Source: Massilia glaciei
Lineage (GTDB): Bacteria; Pseudomonadota; Gammaproteobacteria; Burkholderiales; Burkholderiaceae_D
Assembly (NCBI RefSeq): GCF_003011895.2
Contig: NZ_PXWF02000009.1
Span: forward strand, 1-60,459
Length of the DNA stretch: 60,459 nucleotides
Direction: 5' to 3'
Shown: one piece after another, positions 40,501 to 49,305 of the stretch
How positions within the stretch are numbered: the first letter of the stretch is position 1
Layout of the letters: every line of letters begins with the position of its first letter
The notes under the pieces: model-generated
What the model was told of the DNA's origin: nothing
Databases searched by the model: none
What the model saw: only the letters and a program-made list of their open reading frames with translations
Position numbers and translations under genes: made by a program

Positions 40501-40746
40501 CCGATGGCCATCGGCATGGGCGACGGCGGCGGCAACCAGGCGCCGATGGGGCGCGCGGTGATCGGCGGGGTGATCACCTCGACGCTGCTGACGCTGGTGG
40601 TGGTGCCGGTCGCCTATACCTACCTGGACAACCTGGGCAGGCGCGCCGCGCGCTGGTTCAAGGGCGCGGACATCGGGGACGGGCATGAAGAACACGAGGG
40701 TCGCGCTGGAAGCGAACACGGCGCTAAGGTCCCCGAACTCGTCTAA
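37600..40746 (+). CDS. RND efflux transporter permease (AcrB/MdtB-like)
   Basis: 1048 aa, normal for the family. Starts [20 protein letters not shown]. Twelve membrane helices with two large periplasmic loops are expected. The proton-relay aspartates lie in [15 protein letters not shown], and the conserved lysine in [13 protein letters not shown]. The central [20 protein letters not shown] fits the hydrophobe/amphiphile efflux class. A C-terminal soluble tail has [10 protein letters not shown]. Substrate unknown. A strong terminator follows. Confidence 0.94.
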   Translation: MWITKTSIKNPVFATMVMVALMVLGLFSYRSLGVESMPAVEMPFASVEVVYPGASPEQVENDITRPLEDAINTVAGVRTIRSNSWEGRSGIYIEFQLNVNMDKTMQELRDRISRVRPSFPREAKEPFVMRDEGDNTQPIVELILMSDTRSVRELSTLTEQVIVKRLQNVAGVGQVLVNGKTNREILVSLKPEQMASQRIGVDEVLRAIQTTNTNLPAGNISFGASENLVRVEGKIKDARGFNQIIVARRAGGPVYLSQLADVIDGEQEESSISRINGKRAISLSVTKVQDANVVVVGKGIRKAVESLKKTMPTEIKLTILEDQSERVQSQVDNVKRTIVEGAVLTMLIVFLFLHSWRSTIITGLTLPISVMASFIAMKYFGFTINFLTLMALSLCIGLLIDDAIVVRENIVRHYNMGKSHLKAAYEGTNEIGLAVMATTFAIVAVFVPIAFMDGIIGRFFFQFGITVAVAVLVSLFVSFTLDPMLSSVWRDPVKDRFKYVPWLGRMMAKIERGIDALHVGYGRVLALALRWRKATLALALAMFVGSLALIPLVGGEMFPETDNGYVSLRFKTAVGSSLEYTDTKVRQVEAALSEFKEIDVVMSNVGTRDGRNTAQINLKLTDVLKTKRRSQKELEKAIRARLAPIAGISLQVGQRPIFIAILGQDEAKLDAAARKLMDKMRAIKGVADIEYSQEGANPATIVKINNEMASDLGLSTQQIGLALRPFVAGDQISRWLAPDGQNYDVNVQLPKSGREKIADLGELTVASSRLTADGNPVMVPLRQVVEFVPSTSPQVLKRQALERRVAVYAGIEGRPNGDVHGDIKKAMDAMVLPDGVRFDVAGDAEMMAETMGGLMTALGIAVIFIYLVLASQFGSFLQPIAIMASLPLSMIGVLVALLATGSTLNIFSVIGIVMLMGLVTKNAILLVDFTNHGQRNGKGQHEAIMDAGQVRLRPILMTTLAMIFGMLPMAIGMGDGGGNQAPMGRAVIGGVITSTLLTLVVVPVAYTYLDNLGRRAARWFKGADIGDGHEEHEGRAGSEHGAKVPELV

Positions 40747-40773
40747 GGCCTGAAACCGGCCGCGCCAACAACA

Positions 40774-40805
40774 AACCCAGCCGGGGCACCAGGCTGGGTT
40801 TTTTT
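40774..40805 (+). terminator. Terminator of the RND efflux operon
   Basis: AACCCAGCC pairs with GGCTGGGTT around GGGGCACCA, followed by a run of seven or more T. It ends the operon and separates it from the minus-strand genes beyond. Confidence 0.9.
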
Positions 40806-40853
40806 ACTTCAGGGGACTGGTCAGCGCGCGCCGACCGTCGTTCAGGGTGTGGC

Positions 40854-41024
40854 TCAGGCCGGTGTTTCGGCTTCCGGCGCCGGGGCGTCGTCGTCCGGTG
40901 TGTCATTCGCCTCGCCGGTGCCGTCGGGCTTGGTTTCGAGCTTGCGCCGTGCTTTTTCCTCCGCCTTCTTCTTCTTTTCTAATTCCCTCTGCCGCTTTTC
41001 GTACTGGAAATTAGTTTTAGCCAT
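40854..41024 (-). CDS. Small charged hypothetical protein
   Basis: 56 aa on the minus strand: MAKTNFQYEKRQRELEKKKK, then a Glu/Lys/Arg-rich helix and an acidic proline-rich tail ending PAPEAETPA. An AGAGGTG ribosome-binding site precedes the ATG. The first half looks like a short charged helix or coiled coil, the second is disordered. Proteins with a similar MAKTN..EKRQ start are, from memory, widespread in Burkholderiales; function unknown. It lies downstream of xerD on the same strand. Confidence 0.75.
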   Translation of the reverse strand: MAKTNFQYEKRQRELEKKKKAEEKARRKLETKPDGTGEANDTPDDDAPAPEAETPA

Positions 41025-41100
41025 GAATCACCTCTTGGTTGTCGATAAGAAAGGAGTACAGAACCCGCATTATGACCCACTTATGCGAAGGCCATTTGAA

Positions 41101-42006
41101 TTAAGCACGTGGGTGGTGCTCGACATGCAGGTGCTTGAGGCGTTCCCGCGCAACATGGGTGTAAATTTGTGTGGTGGAAATATCCGAGTGGCCGAGCAGA
41201 AGCTGGACCACGCGCAGGTCGGCTCCGTGGTTGAGCAAATGGGTCGCAAACGCGTGGCGCAGCGTGTGCGGCGACAGCGGCGCGCGGATCTCGGCCCTGA
41301 GCGCGTGTTTCTTGATCAGGATCCAGAACATCTGGCGCGTCATGGGGCCGCCGCGCGCGGTCACGAACAGGGCGTCGTCGACCTGGCCATTGAGGATCAC
41401 GCCGCGCGCCTCGCGCAGGTAGCGTTCGATCCAGCGGCGCGCCTCCTGCCCGAACGGCACCAGGCGCGTCTTGCCGCCCTTGCCCGTGACGCGCAGCACG
41501 CCGTCGTTGAGCGACAATTCGACCAGCTTGAGCGTGACCAGCTCCGACACCCGCAGCCCGCTCGCGTACATCAGCTCGAGCATGGTGCGCTCGCGCAGGC
41601 CGAGCGGGGTGTCGACGTCGGGCGCGGCGAGCAGCGCCTCGACCTGGGATTCGCTCAGGGTGTGCACCACGCGCAGCGGCTGCTTGGCCGTGGGCAGGCG
41701 CAGGCAGGGGTCGGCCGCGACCTGCCGCTGGCGCAGCGCGAGCTGGTAGAAGCGCTTGAGCACCGAGCGGCGCCGGTTGGCCGAACTGGGCTTGGTCTCT
41801 TCGTGGCGCGCCGCAAAATAGGCGTCGAGGTCGTGCGGCTGCACCTGGTGCAGGCCGTCCCGGCCCGGGCGCGCGACCTCGAGCCAGCGGGCGAACAGGC
41901 GCATGTCGCGGCGGTAGGCTTCGAGCGTGTTTTTGGCGAGCCCCTGTTCGAGCCAGAGGTTGTCGCAAAACGCGTCGATCAGGGAAAGATTGTCTGCTGT
42001 TGCCAT
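41101..42006 (-). CDS. xerD: Tyrosine recombinase XerD
   Basis: 301 aa. With XerC it resolves chromosome dimers at dif. The catalytic set is complete: R152 (SGLRVSE), K176 (TGKGGK), H247 and R250 (HTLRHAF), H273 (LLGHSD) and Y282 (IYTHV). The N-terminal core-binding domain begins LIDAFCDNLWLEQGLAKNTL. Length and motifs fit XerD better than XerC. Its start overlaps the end of ogt by 28 bp. It is a chromosomal housekeeping recombinase, not a mobile-element integrase. Confidence 0.95.
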   Translation of the reverse strand: MATADNLSLIDAFCDNLWLEQGLAKNTLEAYRRDMRLFARWLEVARPGRDGLHQVQPHDLDAYFAARHEETKPSSANRRRSVLKRFYQLALRQRQVAADPCLRLPTAKQPLRVVHTLSESQVEALLAAPDVDTPLGLRERTMLELMYASGLRVSELVTLKLVELSLNDGVLRVTGKGGKTRLVPFGQEARRWIERYLREARGVILNGQVDDALFVTARGGPMTRQMFWILIKKHALRAEIRAPLSPHTLRHAFATHLLNHGADLRVVQLLLGHSDISTTQIYTHVARERLKHLHVEHHPRA

Positions 42007-42524
42007 GGGGAGCCCGCAAATTCCAGGCCTACCGATTCGTGCGCGAGCAGCCAGCGCTTGACGCCCAGGTGGAAGCCGTTTTCGTCGTCGTGGTTCGAAA
42101 ACCCGCCCAGGCCGCCCGCCGCCGTCACCCGGTGGCAGGGAATGATCAGGGGGAACCAGTTGGCGCCGCAGGCTTGGCCGACCGCGCGCGGGGCCGAGCC
42201 GATGTGCTTGGCGACCTGGCCGTAGGTGCGCACCGAGCCGCGCGGGATCGAGGCGATCGCGTCCCAGACCTTGTGCTGGAACGCGCTGCCGACCTTGGCC
42301 AGCGGCAGGTCGAAGCCGGCGTCGGGGTCGCGCAGGTAACGCTCGAGCTGGCGCGCGGCCAGTTCGGAGACGGCGTCGGCCGCGTCCTTCTCGGCGAAAT
42401 GGGGCGGCAGGCAGACCAGCTCGCGCAGCGCGCCGGCCTCGCTGCGGATGCCAACCGCGCCGAACGGGGCGGCCACGATCGCGGTGAACAATTCACTGCC
42501 GGCTTGGGCTTTCGGTGTCTTCAT
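41979..42524 (-). CDS. ogt: Methylated-DNA--[protein]-cysteine S-methyltransferase
   Basis: 181 aa. Suicide repair protein that moves the alkyl group from O6-alkylguanine to its own cysteine. Active-site PCHRV has C130, preceded by the helix-turn-helix region GSVRTYGQVAKHIGSAPRAV and ANWFPLII. The N-terminal part is the shorter Ogt/MGMT type, without an Ada regulatory domain. It overlaps xerD by 28 bp, so both are probably co-transcribed. Confidence 0.95.
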   Translation of the reverse strand: MKTPKAQAGSELFTAIVAAPFGAVGIRSEAGALRELVCLPPHFAEKDAADAVSELAARQLERYLRDPDAGFDLPLAKVGSAFQHKVWDAIASIPRGSVRTYGQVAKHIGSAPRAVGQACGANWFPLIIPCHRVTAAGGLGGFSNHDDENGFHLGVKRWLLAHESVGLEFAGSPWQQQTIFP

Positions 42525-42573
42525 GCGCGCCAGTTTACCCCAATCGGGCGGACCGCTCCGGGAGCGATGGGCG

Positions 42574-42600
42574 AAAAAAAACGCACCTTGCGGTGCGTTT
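42574..42600 (-). terminator. Terminator of the TRAP transporter operon
   Basis: On the minus strand AACGCACC / GGTGCGTT closes a 4-base loop and is followed by eight T. It lies about 225 bp after the dctM stop; I see no gene in between. Confidence 0.85.
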
Positions 42601-42825
42601 CAAATATGGTCACGTTTCCGGCTGTTTGGCTGGGCCAACGGCATTCTGTAAAACGCGTGTCTCCTCGATGTTTTCCCGGTATGGACTACCGTGCTCTTAT
42701 CAACTACTACCCAAAAACTGGTGTTTCGCCTTCCGCGCACTAACAAGGTGCATCAGGAAGGTGCTTATCATAGCGTAATTAAAAAGCCAGTCCGTGGCAT
42801 TTATGCTACGGATGCAAAATTAATT

Positions 42826-44106
42826 TCAACCATAAACCTGTCTAGGCAACCAAAGCGATATCTCGGGGACATACGTCACGAGCACGAGGAAAGCGAGCAT
42901 CGTGCACAACCACGGCATCACCGCCACGGTCAGTTCGGAGATGCCCATCTTGGTGATGCCCGACGCCACATACAGGTTGAGTCCGACTGGCGGATGGCAC
43001 ATGCCGACCTCCATATTGACCACTATTAATATTCCGAAGTGGACCGGGTCGATGCCGAGTTTCATCGCCACCGGGAACAGGATCGGCGCCATGATCAGCA
43101 CGATCGACGAGGGCTCCATGACGTTGCCGGCGAGCAGCAGCATCAAGTTAACCACGAGCAGGAAAGTCACCACGCCCATGCCCTGCCCGGTGATCCATTC
43201 CGCCATCGCCTGCGGGATGCCCTCGCTGGTCATGACGAACGAGAACAGCACCGCGTTGGCGATGATGTAGAGCAGCATCGCCGACAGCGAGGCCGAATCG
43301 AGCAGCACCTTGAACACCTGGCGCGGCTTGAGGTCCTTGTAGACGAACACGGCGATGATGAAGGCGTACACGGCGGCCATGGCGGCGGCCTCGGTCGGCG
43401 TGAACTTGCCCGAATAGATGCCGCCCATGACGATGACGATCAGCGCCAGGCCCCAGGCGCTCTTGCGGAAGGCGCTCCAGCGGCTGGCCCAGCTCGCCTT
43501 TGGCATGCGCGGGTAGCCGTGCTTGCGCGCCAGAAACCACGTCGTCAGGCCCAGCAGGAACGCGAGCATGACGCCCGGGACCACGCCGGCCATGAACAAC
43601 TGCCCGACCGAGGTGTTGGTCGTGACCGAATACATGACCATCACGATCGACGGCGGAATCAGGATGCCGAGCGCGCCCGAGGTGGTGATCACGCCGGCGC
43701 CGAAGCGTTTGGGGTAGCCCTGGGCGATCATGGCCGGCAGGATGATCGAACCGATCGCGACCACCGTCGCCGGGCTCGATCCCGACACCGCCGCGAACAG
43801 CGCGCAGGCGAGCACGCCGGCCAGCGCCAGCCCGCCGTGCCAGTGCCCGACCATCGAGGTGGCGAAGTTGATCATCCGTTTGGCGACCCCGCCGCTGGTC
43901 AGGAAGCTGCCCGCCAGGATGAAGAACGGGATCGCCATGATCTCGAATTTTTCGATGCCGGTGAACAGCTTGTGCGCGACCGACTGGATCGGCACGTCGG
44001 TCATCACGAACAAAAAGGTCAGCACCGTCAGGCCGAGCGAGATCGAGATCGGCATGCCGGTGAGCATGAGCAAAATGAGCAGCGTGAAAATGATCAACGA
44101 GTTCAT
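42826..44106 (-). CDS. dctM: TRAP transporter large membrane subunit DctM
   Basis: 426 aa, about 12 membrane helices, MNSLIIFTLLILLMLTGMPI. GSSPATVVAIGSIILPAMIA and TTSGALGILIPPSIVMVMYS are the family's conserved loops, and MCHPPVGLNLYVASGI is near the end. It carries the substrate across the membrane using the ion gradient. The start overlaps the dctQ stop (ATGA). Ends 225 bp before a strong terminator. Confidence 0.94.
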   Translation of the reverse strand: MNSLIIFTLLILLMLTGMPISISLGLTVLTFLFVMTDVPIQSVAHKLFTGIEKFEIMAIPFFILAGSFLTSGGVAKRMINFATSMVGHWHGGLALAGVLACALFAAVSGSSPATVVAIGSIILPAMIAQGYPKRFGAGVITTSGALGILIPPSIVMVMYSVTTNTSVGQLFMAGVVPGVMLAFLLGLTTWFLARKHGYPRMPKASWASRWSAFRKSAWGLALIVIVMGGIYSGKFTPTEAAAMAAVYAFIIAVFVYKDLKPRQVFKVLLDSASLSAMLLYIIANAVLFSFVMTSEGIPQAMAEWITGQGMGVVTFLLVVNLMLLLAGNVMEPSSIVLIMAPILFPVAMKLGIDPVHFGILIVVNMEVGMCHPPVGLNLYVASGITKMGISELTVAVMPWLCTMLAFLVLVTYVPEISLWLPRQVYG

Positions 44107-44672
44107 ACGGCACCGCCCTTGGTGGCGGCGATCTCGTCCGCGAGCCCGGCGACATGGCCGTGGTCGTGCTTGGGCAGTTCGCCGGTTCGCAGGAAGACGA
44201 CCATGACCTGCAGAAAGCGCAAGCACATCAGGTAGGAGCCGAGCGGGATGGCGAGGTAGACGATCCACATCGGGATTTCGAGGTCGGACGAGGTTTGCTC
44301 GGTTTGCGACATGTGCCACACGAAGTCGGCGCCGAGGGTGCCGACGATGCCGGTGAAGGCGGCGCCGGCGAGCAGGCCGAAGACGATGAACTTGGCGCGC
44401 CAGCGCTCGCTCAAGCGCAGGATCAGCACGTCGACGCCGACGTGGATGCCGGTGCGCACGCCGTAGGCGGCGCCGAATTTGGCCATCCACACGAACATGT
44501 AGATGCACAGCTCCTGGGCCCAGCTGGAATTGAGGGCGATCAGCGCGTCCTGCACGTGGGGGATGGGCAGGCCGGACAGGTAGCGGTGCAGCACGGCCAC
44601 GAAGATGATCAGCGTGGCCGCCGCCATCAGGGAGGCGATGATCCACTCTTCGAGGTGGTCGAGGTATTTCAT
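44103..44672 (-). CDS. dctQ: TRAP transporter small membrane subunit DctQ
   Basis: 189 aa with four membrane helices. MKYLDHLEEWIIASLMAAAT, then the conserved WAQELCIYMFVWMAKFGAAY segment. It pairs with DctM to form the membrane complex. The ATG at 44670-44672 was chosen as the normal family start; sequence upstream is REP-like repeat DNA. Separated from dctP by a 521-bp repeat array. Confidence 0.92.
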   Translation of the reverse strand: MKYLDHLEEWIIASLMAAATLIIFVAVLHRYLSGLPIPHVQDALIALNSSWAQELCIYMFVWMAKFGAAYGVRTGIHVGVDVLILRLSERWRAKFIVFGLLAGAAFTGIVGTLGADFVWHMSQTEQTSSDLEIPMWIVYLAIPLGSYLMCLRFLQVMVVFLRTGELPKHDHGHVAGLADEIAATKGGAV

Positions 44673-44700
44673 GGGGGACTCCGGGGCTATTAAATCGCTG

Positions 44701-45069
44701 CAGAAATCGTGCCGCCAGAACTTCGCTACTGTCATCCCCGCGAAAGCGGGGAAGACAGTTTGCTGCAAAAATCGGGTCGCAAAAAATCTAGTTACCGTCA
44801 TGCTCGCGAAAGCGGGGATATCAGTTCGCTTCAGAAATCGCATCGCAAAAATTTAGTTACCGTCATCCTCGCGAAAGCGGGGACCCATGCTGAGTAAGCA
44901 GTTACGCGCCGCCCAAAAAATTTTACCGGCACGTGTACGCAAAATCAGCATGCCCCCGCCTTCGCGGGGATGACGGTTCGCTGCAGAAATCGCGTCGCAA
45001 AAATTTAGTTACCGTCATTTCTGCCATTGGCAGAAGTGACTCCTCGCGGAAGCGGGGACCCATGCTGAG
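44701..45069. repeat. REP-like array between dctP and dctQ
   Basis: Five direct or degenerate CGTCATCCCCGCGAAAGCGG-type units (near 44731, 44796, 44861 and 45039) and an inverted one (44946-44976) are separated by a second conserved spacer, AGAAATCG..TCGCAAAAATTT followed by AGTTACCGTCAT (near 44701, 44764, 44832, 44984). The period is about 65-68 bp for the first three units. Each unit can form a stable GC stem-loop in the dctPQM transcript. Confidence 0.85.
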
Positions 45070-45072
45070 TAC

Positions 45073-45162
45073 GTTCGAACGACGACGGGCGTTCAAACGG
45101 CGGCGGCTGTTCGAACGACGACGGGCATTCAAACGGCGGCGGGTGTTCGAACGACTGCCGCG
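45073..45162. repeat. 18-bp tandem repeat, five units
   Basis: Units alternate between GTTCGAACGACGACGGGC and GTTCAAACGGCGGCGGCT (or ATTCAAACGGCGGCGGGT), so the array is also a 36-bp repeat. Three units carry the palindrome GTTCGAAC. It starts just after the REP-like array and ends 32 bp before the dctP stop codon. Confidence 0.9.
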
Positions 45163-45193
45163 GTGCGAGCACCGTTGCTCTAAGCGCCGGTTT

Positions 45194-46180
45194 TTACTTC
45201 GCCGCTTCCCTGGCCATCGCCGCGATCAGCTCCTTGCCGATGCGCCCCTCCATCGCCTTGTGCACCGGCAGCAACGCCTTGCGCCACTCGGCCTGCTCCT
45301 TGGCGCTAAGCTCGTACACCGCCGTCTTGCCCGCCTTTTTGATCGCGGCCATGGCCAGGTCGTTGTCGCGCTGCGCGATCGCCTTTTCATACGTGGTCGC
45401 GTCGGCCATGGCCGCCTCGAGACTCTTGCGCACATCGGCCGGCAACCCATCCCAGAATTTCTTGTTGACGATCACGGCATACCCCAGATACCCGTGGTTC
45501 GACATCGTCACGTGCTTTTGCACCTCGTGCATCTTCTGCGTGAACATGTTCGACGGCGGATTCTCGGTGCCGTCGACCACGCCGTTCTGCAGCGCCATAT
45601 ACACCTCGGAAAACGCCAGCATCTGCGGATTGGCGCCGAGCGCGCGCATCTGGGCGTCGAGCACCTTGGACGACTGGATCCGCATCTTCACGCCCTTGAA
45701 GTCGGCCGGCACCCGCAGCGCCTTGTTGGCCGACATGACCTTGAACCCGTTGTCCCAGTACGCCAGCCCCGTGATCCCCTTCGGCTGCAACTTGTTGAGC
45801 AAGCCCTTGCCGATCGGCCCCTCGGTCACGCGGTACAGCGCGGCCTTGTTGGGAAACATGTACGGCAGGTCGAAGGCCTCGAACTCCTTGACCCCGAGCG
45901 GCCCGAACTTGGCCAGCGACGGCGCCAGCATCTGCACCGCGCCCAGCTGCAGCGCCTCGAGTTCCTCCTTGTCCTTGTACAACTGGCTGTTCGGGAACAC
46001 CTCGACCTTGACCCTGCCCTTGCTCAGCTTTTCGGCCATCAACTTGAAGCGCTCGGCCGCCTGCCCCTTGGGCGTGTCGACCGCGACCACGTGGCTGAAC
46101 TTGATGACGATGGGCGCCTGCGCGAAAGCGCCCAGGCTGGTGGCCGCGGCGAGCGCCATGATCAGGGTCTTAATGTGCAT
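45194..46180 (-). CDS. dctP: TRAP transporter substrate-binding protein DctP
   Basis: 328 aa periplasmic protein. A signal peptide (MHIKTLIMALAAATSLGAFA) precedes the DctP core: IVIKFSHVVAVDTPKGQAAE, GVKMRIQSSKVLDAQMRALG (with the carboxylate-binding arginine) and NGVVDGTENPPSNMFTQKMH. These match C4-dicarboxylate binders of the malate/succinate/fumarate type. The ATG at 46178-46180 gives the signal peptide directly. Divergent from the sensor kinase gene; dctQM follow after the repeat array. Confidence 0.94.
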   Translation of the reverse strand: MHIKTLIMALAAATSLGAFAQAPIVIKFSHVVAVDTPKGQAAERFKLMAEKLSKGRVKVEVFPNSQLYKDKEELEALQLGAVQMLAPSLAKFGPLGVKEFEAFDLPYMFPNKAALYRVTEGPIGKGLLNKLQPKGITGLAYWDNGFKVMSANKALRVPADFKGVKMRIQSSKVLDAQMRALGANPQMLAFSEVYMALQNGVVDGTENPPSNMFTQKMHEVQKHVTMSNHGYLGYAVIVNKKFWDGLPADVRKSLEAAMADATTYEKAIAQRDNDLAMAAIKKAGKTAVYELSAKEQAEWRKALLPVHKAMEGRIGKELIAAMAREAAK

Positions 46181-46306
46181 TATGTCTCCGGTCGTTGAAA
46201 CGCGATTTTTATCGTATTTATCAGGGCAGTCTGAAGATGCCCATTCTGCACCGCAATTGCGGATAACCACAATAGCCCGGTGGCCAAATTTGTGTCATCG
46301 TGTCGC

Positions 46307-48268
46307 ATGAAGAATTCTCCCTCCCCCCCGCGGTCCGCGCCTGGCCTGCGCCCCCTCCTGCACCTGCGCTGGCTGTTGCCCGTGCTGCTGGTGCTGCTGT
46401 TCCTGGCGGTGCTGCTGTGGCTGCCCTGGCAGGCGCGCCAGATGGAGTCCAACGAGCGCCAGGAGCAGCTCATCGCCGACACCCTGTGGGTCGAGCAGGC
46501 GGTGCGCTTCCAGCTCTCGCGCAACGAGGAGTTGCTCGCCAACCTGCGCGCCGACATGCTCGCCGGCACCGTCAGCGAGGCCAAGTTGCAGGCGCGCCTA
46601 GACCTCATGCCCAAAAGCGCGCACGAAATCACGCGCGTGCGCTGGATCACGGCCGCGCAAGCCGAGCTTGCCGAAGCGGACGCGCCCGCCAGCGCGGCCG
46701 CCGACTTCGCGCGCAAGACCGGCCAGGCCCGCTACAGCGAGGCCGCGCCCCACGCCCCCGAGATGACATACCACCTGCCGGTGTTGCGCGGCAAGGTCTA
46801 CCTCGGCAGCCTGGTCGCGACCTACCAGCTCAAGCACCTGCTCGACGAAACCGTGCCCTGGTGGTTCGCCCAGGACAACGCCATTTCGCTCGTCGACGGC
46901 GACGACAAGGTGGTCGCCCAGCGCGCCGCCGCCGGCCCCGGGCGCGGCGTCTACACCCACATGCGCGCGCTCGACCTGCCCGGCACCACGTTGCGCCTGG
47001 CCACCGACAGCGTCAAGGGCGCGCCGCGCCTGATGCCGAACCTGCTGGTCGGCTCGGTCGTCGCGCTCGCGCTCGGCCTGCTGGCGAGCCTGGTCGCGCT
47101 GTGGCGCCACATCGCGCGCCGCCTCGCCGCCGAGGACGCGCTGCGCCAGCAGATGGCGTTCCGCACGGCGATGGAGGACTCGCTCGTGACGGGCCTGCGC
47201 GCGCGCGACCTCGAGGGGCGCGTCACCTACGTCAACCCGGCGTTCTGCCAGATCGTCGGCCGCGCGCGCGACGAGCTGGTGGGCCGGGCGCCGCCCATGC
47301 CCTACTGGGCGCCCGAGGCCATGGACGAGTACCAGCAGCGCTTCGCGGCCGTGTTGGCGGGCAACGCCACGCCGCAGTTCGAAACCGTGTTCCTGCGCCC
47401 CGGCGGCGAACGGGTGCCGGTGCTCATCTTCGAGGCGCCGCTGATCGGCGACGACGGCCAGCAGACCGGCTGGATGGGTTCGATCCTCGACATCTCCGAC
47501 CGCAAGCGCGCCGAGGACCTGAACCGCCAGCAGCAAGAAAAACTGCAGGCAGGCGCGCGCCTGAACACGATGGGCGAGATCGCCTCGACCCTCGCGCACG
47601 AGCTCAACCAGCCGCTGGCCGCCATCTCGAGCTACACAACGGGCGCGCTGAACATGCTGGCGCGCTCGGTGTCCGACGGCGTCGCGGTCGACGCCGCCCT
47701 GCTCAAGGGCGCGCTCGAGCAGGCCAGCGGGCAGGCCCAGCGCGCCGGCCAGGTGATCCGCAGCGTGCACGCGTTCGTCAAAAAGCGCGAACCCGAGCGC
47801 CAGCGGATCGACATGCAAAACTTGGTCGACGGCATCCGCGCGCTGATCGAACTGCAGGCGCGCAAGTGTTTTGTCGCGATCCAGCTCCAGATCGCACCCG
47901 GCCTGCCGCCCGTCAACGCCGACCGCATGATGCTCGAGCAGGTGCTGCTGAACCTGACGCGCAACGCGATCGAGGCGATGCAGGATGTCGCGCCGGAGCG
48001 GCGCATCCTGCGCATCGAGGGCGCGCTGGCCGACGGCAAGGTCGCGCTGTCGGTGTGCGACCGCGGCCACGGCATCGCGCCCGAGGTGGCCGAGCGCCTG
48101 TTTTCGCCGTTCTTCTCGACCAAGGCCGAGGGCATGGGCATGGGCCTGTCGATCTGCCGCAGCGCCATCGAATTCCATGGCGGCACGCTCGACCACACGC
48201 CCAATCCCGACGGCGGCACCATTTTCACCTTCTCGCTGCCGGCCCAAGGCGCGCCCGCCCTGGCCTAG
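46307..48268 (+). CDS. dctS: Sensor histidine kinase of a DctS-like two-component system
   Basis: 653 aa. Two membrane helices (LPVLLVLLFLAVLLWLPWQA, about 23-43; and LLVGSVVALALGLLASLVAL, about 243-263) enclose a periplasmic sensor region of about 200 residues. A PAS domain (about 290-410) is followed by the dimerisation/phosphoacceptor helix with LAHELNQPLAAISSY and an ATPase domain with NAIEAM, CDRGHGIAPEV and GMGMGLSICRS. It probably senses external dicarboxylates. It lies 31 bp before its response regulator gene, and diverges from dctP. Confidence 0.9.
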   Translation: MKNSPSPPRSAPGLRPLLHLRWLLPVLLVLLFLAVLLWLPWQARQMESNERQEQLIADTLWVEQAVRFQLSRNEELLANLRADMLAGTVSEAKLQARLDLMPKSAHEITRVRWITAAQAELAEADAPASAAADFARKTGQARYSEAAPHAPEMTYHLPVLRGKVYLGSLVATYQLKHLLDETVPWWFAQDNAISLVDGDDKVVAQRAAAGPGRGVYTHMRALDLPGTTLRLATDSVKGAPRLMPNLLVGSVVALALGLLASLVALWRHIARRLAAEDALRQQMAFRTAMEDSLVTGLRARDLEGRVTYVNPAFCQIVGRARDELVGRAPPMPYWAPEAMDEYQQRFAAVLAGNATPQFETVFLRPGGERVPVLIFEAPLIGDDGQQTGWMGSILDISDRKRAEDLNRQQQEKLQAGARLNTMGEIASTLAHELNQPLAAISSYTTGALNMLARSVSDGVAVDAALLKGALEQASGQAQRAGQVIRSVHAFVKKREPERQRIDMQNLVDGIRALIELQARKCFVAIQLQIAPGLPPVNADRMMLEQVLLNLTRNAIEAMQDVAPERRILRIEGALADGKVALSVCDRGHGIAPEVAERLFSPFFSTKAEGMGMGLSICRSAIEFHGGTLDHTPNPDGGTIFTFSLPAQGAPALA

Positions 48269-48299
48269 CGCACCATATAAAAACACACCGGAGACCACC

Positions 48300-48884
48300 A
48301 TGCTGCATATCGTTGACGACGAAGAAGTCATTCGCGACTCGCTCGCCTGGCTGGCGCAATCGCGCGCGATCGATGCCCGCAGCTACGCGAGCGCCCAGCA
48401 ATTCCTGGACGCGGCCGGCAGCCAATTCGACCCGCGGGGCGACTGCGTGCTGCTCGACGTGCGCATGCCGGTCATCAACGGCGTGGCCGTATTCGACCAG
48501 CTCGGCGCGCGCGGCCTGGTCGCGCGCATGCCGGTGATCTTCCTGACCGGCCACGGCGACGTGCCGATCGCGGTCGACACGCTCAAGCGCGGCGCCTTCG
48601 ATTTCTTCGAAAAACCGTTCAACGACAACCTGCTGATGGACCGCGTCGAGCAGGCGCTGGCGCAGTCGCGCGGGGCCGGCGCCGCGGCGCTGGTGCAGGC
48701 GCGCCTGGCAAGCCTTTCCGCACGCGAACGGGAAGTGCTTGACCTGATTTTGGCGGGTAAAATGAACAAGGTCGTGGCCGACAAGCTCGGCATCAGCATG
48801 CGTACCGTCGAGGTGCACCGCGCACACATCCTCGACAAGATGCAGGTCAAGACCGCGGTCGAGCTGGCCGGGCTGCTCAAGTAG
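48300..48884 (+). CDS. dctR: FixJ-type response regulator (DctR-like)
   Basis: 194 aa. The receiver domain has the acidic pair in HIVDDEE, the phosphorylated aspartate in VLLDVRMPV, and the FLTGHGDVP and FEKPF segments. A LuxR/FixJ helix-turn-helix follows: LSAREREVLDLILAGKMNKV ... MRTVEVHRAHILDKM. It is FixJ-like and has no AAA+ domain, so it does not work with sigma-54. That fits the DctS/DctR pair known from Rhodobacter rather than rhizobial DctB/DctD. Likely activates dctPQM. Confidence 0.9.
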   Translation: MLHIVDDEEVIRDSLAWLAQSRAIDARSYASAQQFLDAAGSQFDPRGDCVLLDVRMPVINGVAVFDQLGARGLVARMPVIFLTGHGDVPIAVDTLKRGAFDFFEKPFNDNLLMDRVEQALAQSRGAGAAALVQARLASLSAREREVLDLILAGKMNKVVADKLGISMRTVEVHRAHILDKMQVKTAVELAGLLK

Positions 48885-48897
48885 GAGGTATCCCCAA

Positions 48898-49305
48898 ATG
48901 CAACCAAAAACCATCGCCGAAAAAATGTTGCTCATGAGCGCGCGCTCGCTCGCGATCGTCAACGGCGCGGTCCATCCGAAGGTGGTCGCGCAAATGCCGG
49001 CGCAACTGATCGACGCGGCCCAGGACGGCGCCGGGGGCGCGGCCGACGTGGTGCTGCTGTTCTCGCTCAACCGCAAGGAGCTCGAACGGCTGATCCCCGA
49101 GGCCGAGGCCAGGCTGGCCGAAAAAGGCGCGCTGTGGGTCGCCTTTCAAAAAGGGCCGGCCGCGCGCCACACCGACCTCAACCGCGCCGCGATCGACGCC
49201 TGCGTGCAGCCGCGCGGCCTGGCCGGGGTGGGCACGATCGCGCTCGACAAATACTGGTCCGCCCTGCGCCTGCGCCGGGTTCAGGACCCGGCGTCGGCCC
49301 CATGA
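48898..49305 (+). CDS. DUF3052-like small protein
   Basis: 135 aa. The pattern DVVLLFSLNRKELERLIPEA, ALWVAFQKG, DLNRAAI and LDKYWSALRLRRV fits a small DUF3052-type family of unknown function, as I recall it. No signal peptide or membrane helix. GGAGGT precedes the ATG, 14 bp after the response regulator stop, so it may be co-transcribed with dctSR. It converges on queG and overlaps it by 25 bp at the 3' end. Confidence 0.7.
   Translation: MQPKTIAEKMLLMSARSLAIVNGAVHPKVVAQMPAQLIDAAQDGAGGAADVVLLFSLNRKELERLIPEAEARLAEKGALWVAFQKGPAARHTDLNRAAIDACVQPRGLAGVGTIALDKYWSALRLRRVQDPASAP

Noticed and set aside
36403-40719. A 1438-codon open frame on the minus strand opposite the RND genes
   Set aside because: Composition is biased to Asp/His/Arg/Val as expected from the complement of GC-rich codons, no domain is visible, and both plus-strand genes beneath are clearly real.
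41101-42006. Phage or integron integrase
   Set aside because: Sequence and length fit chromosomal XerD, overlapping ogt, with no attachment sites or cargo genes.
44701-45069. Possible CRISPR array in the dctP-dctQ gap
   Set aside because: Repeat parts and the 'spacers' between them are both conserved, orientation varies, and the units match REP-like elements found elsewhere in the window.
46181-46306. Sigma-54 promoter between dctP and the sensor kinase gene
   Set aside because: TGGCC and TGCAC strings are present but without the correct spacing on either strand, and the regulator lacks an AAA+ domain.
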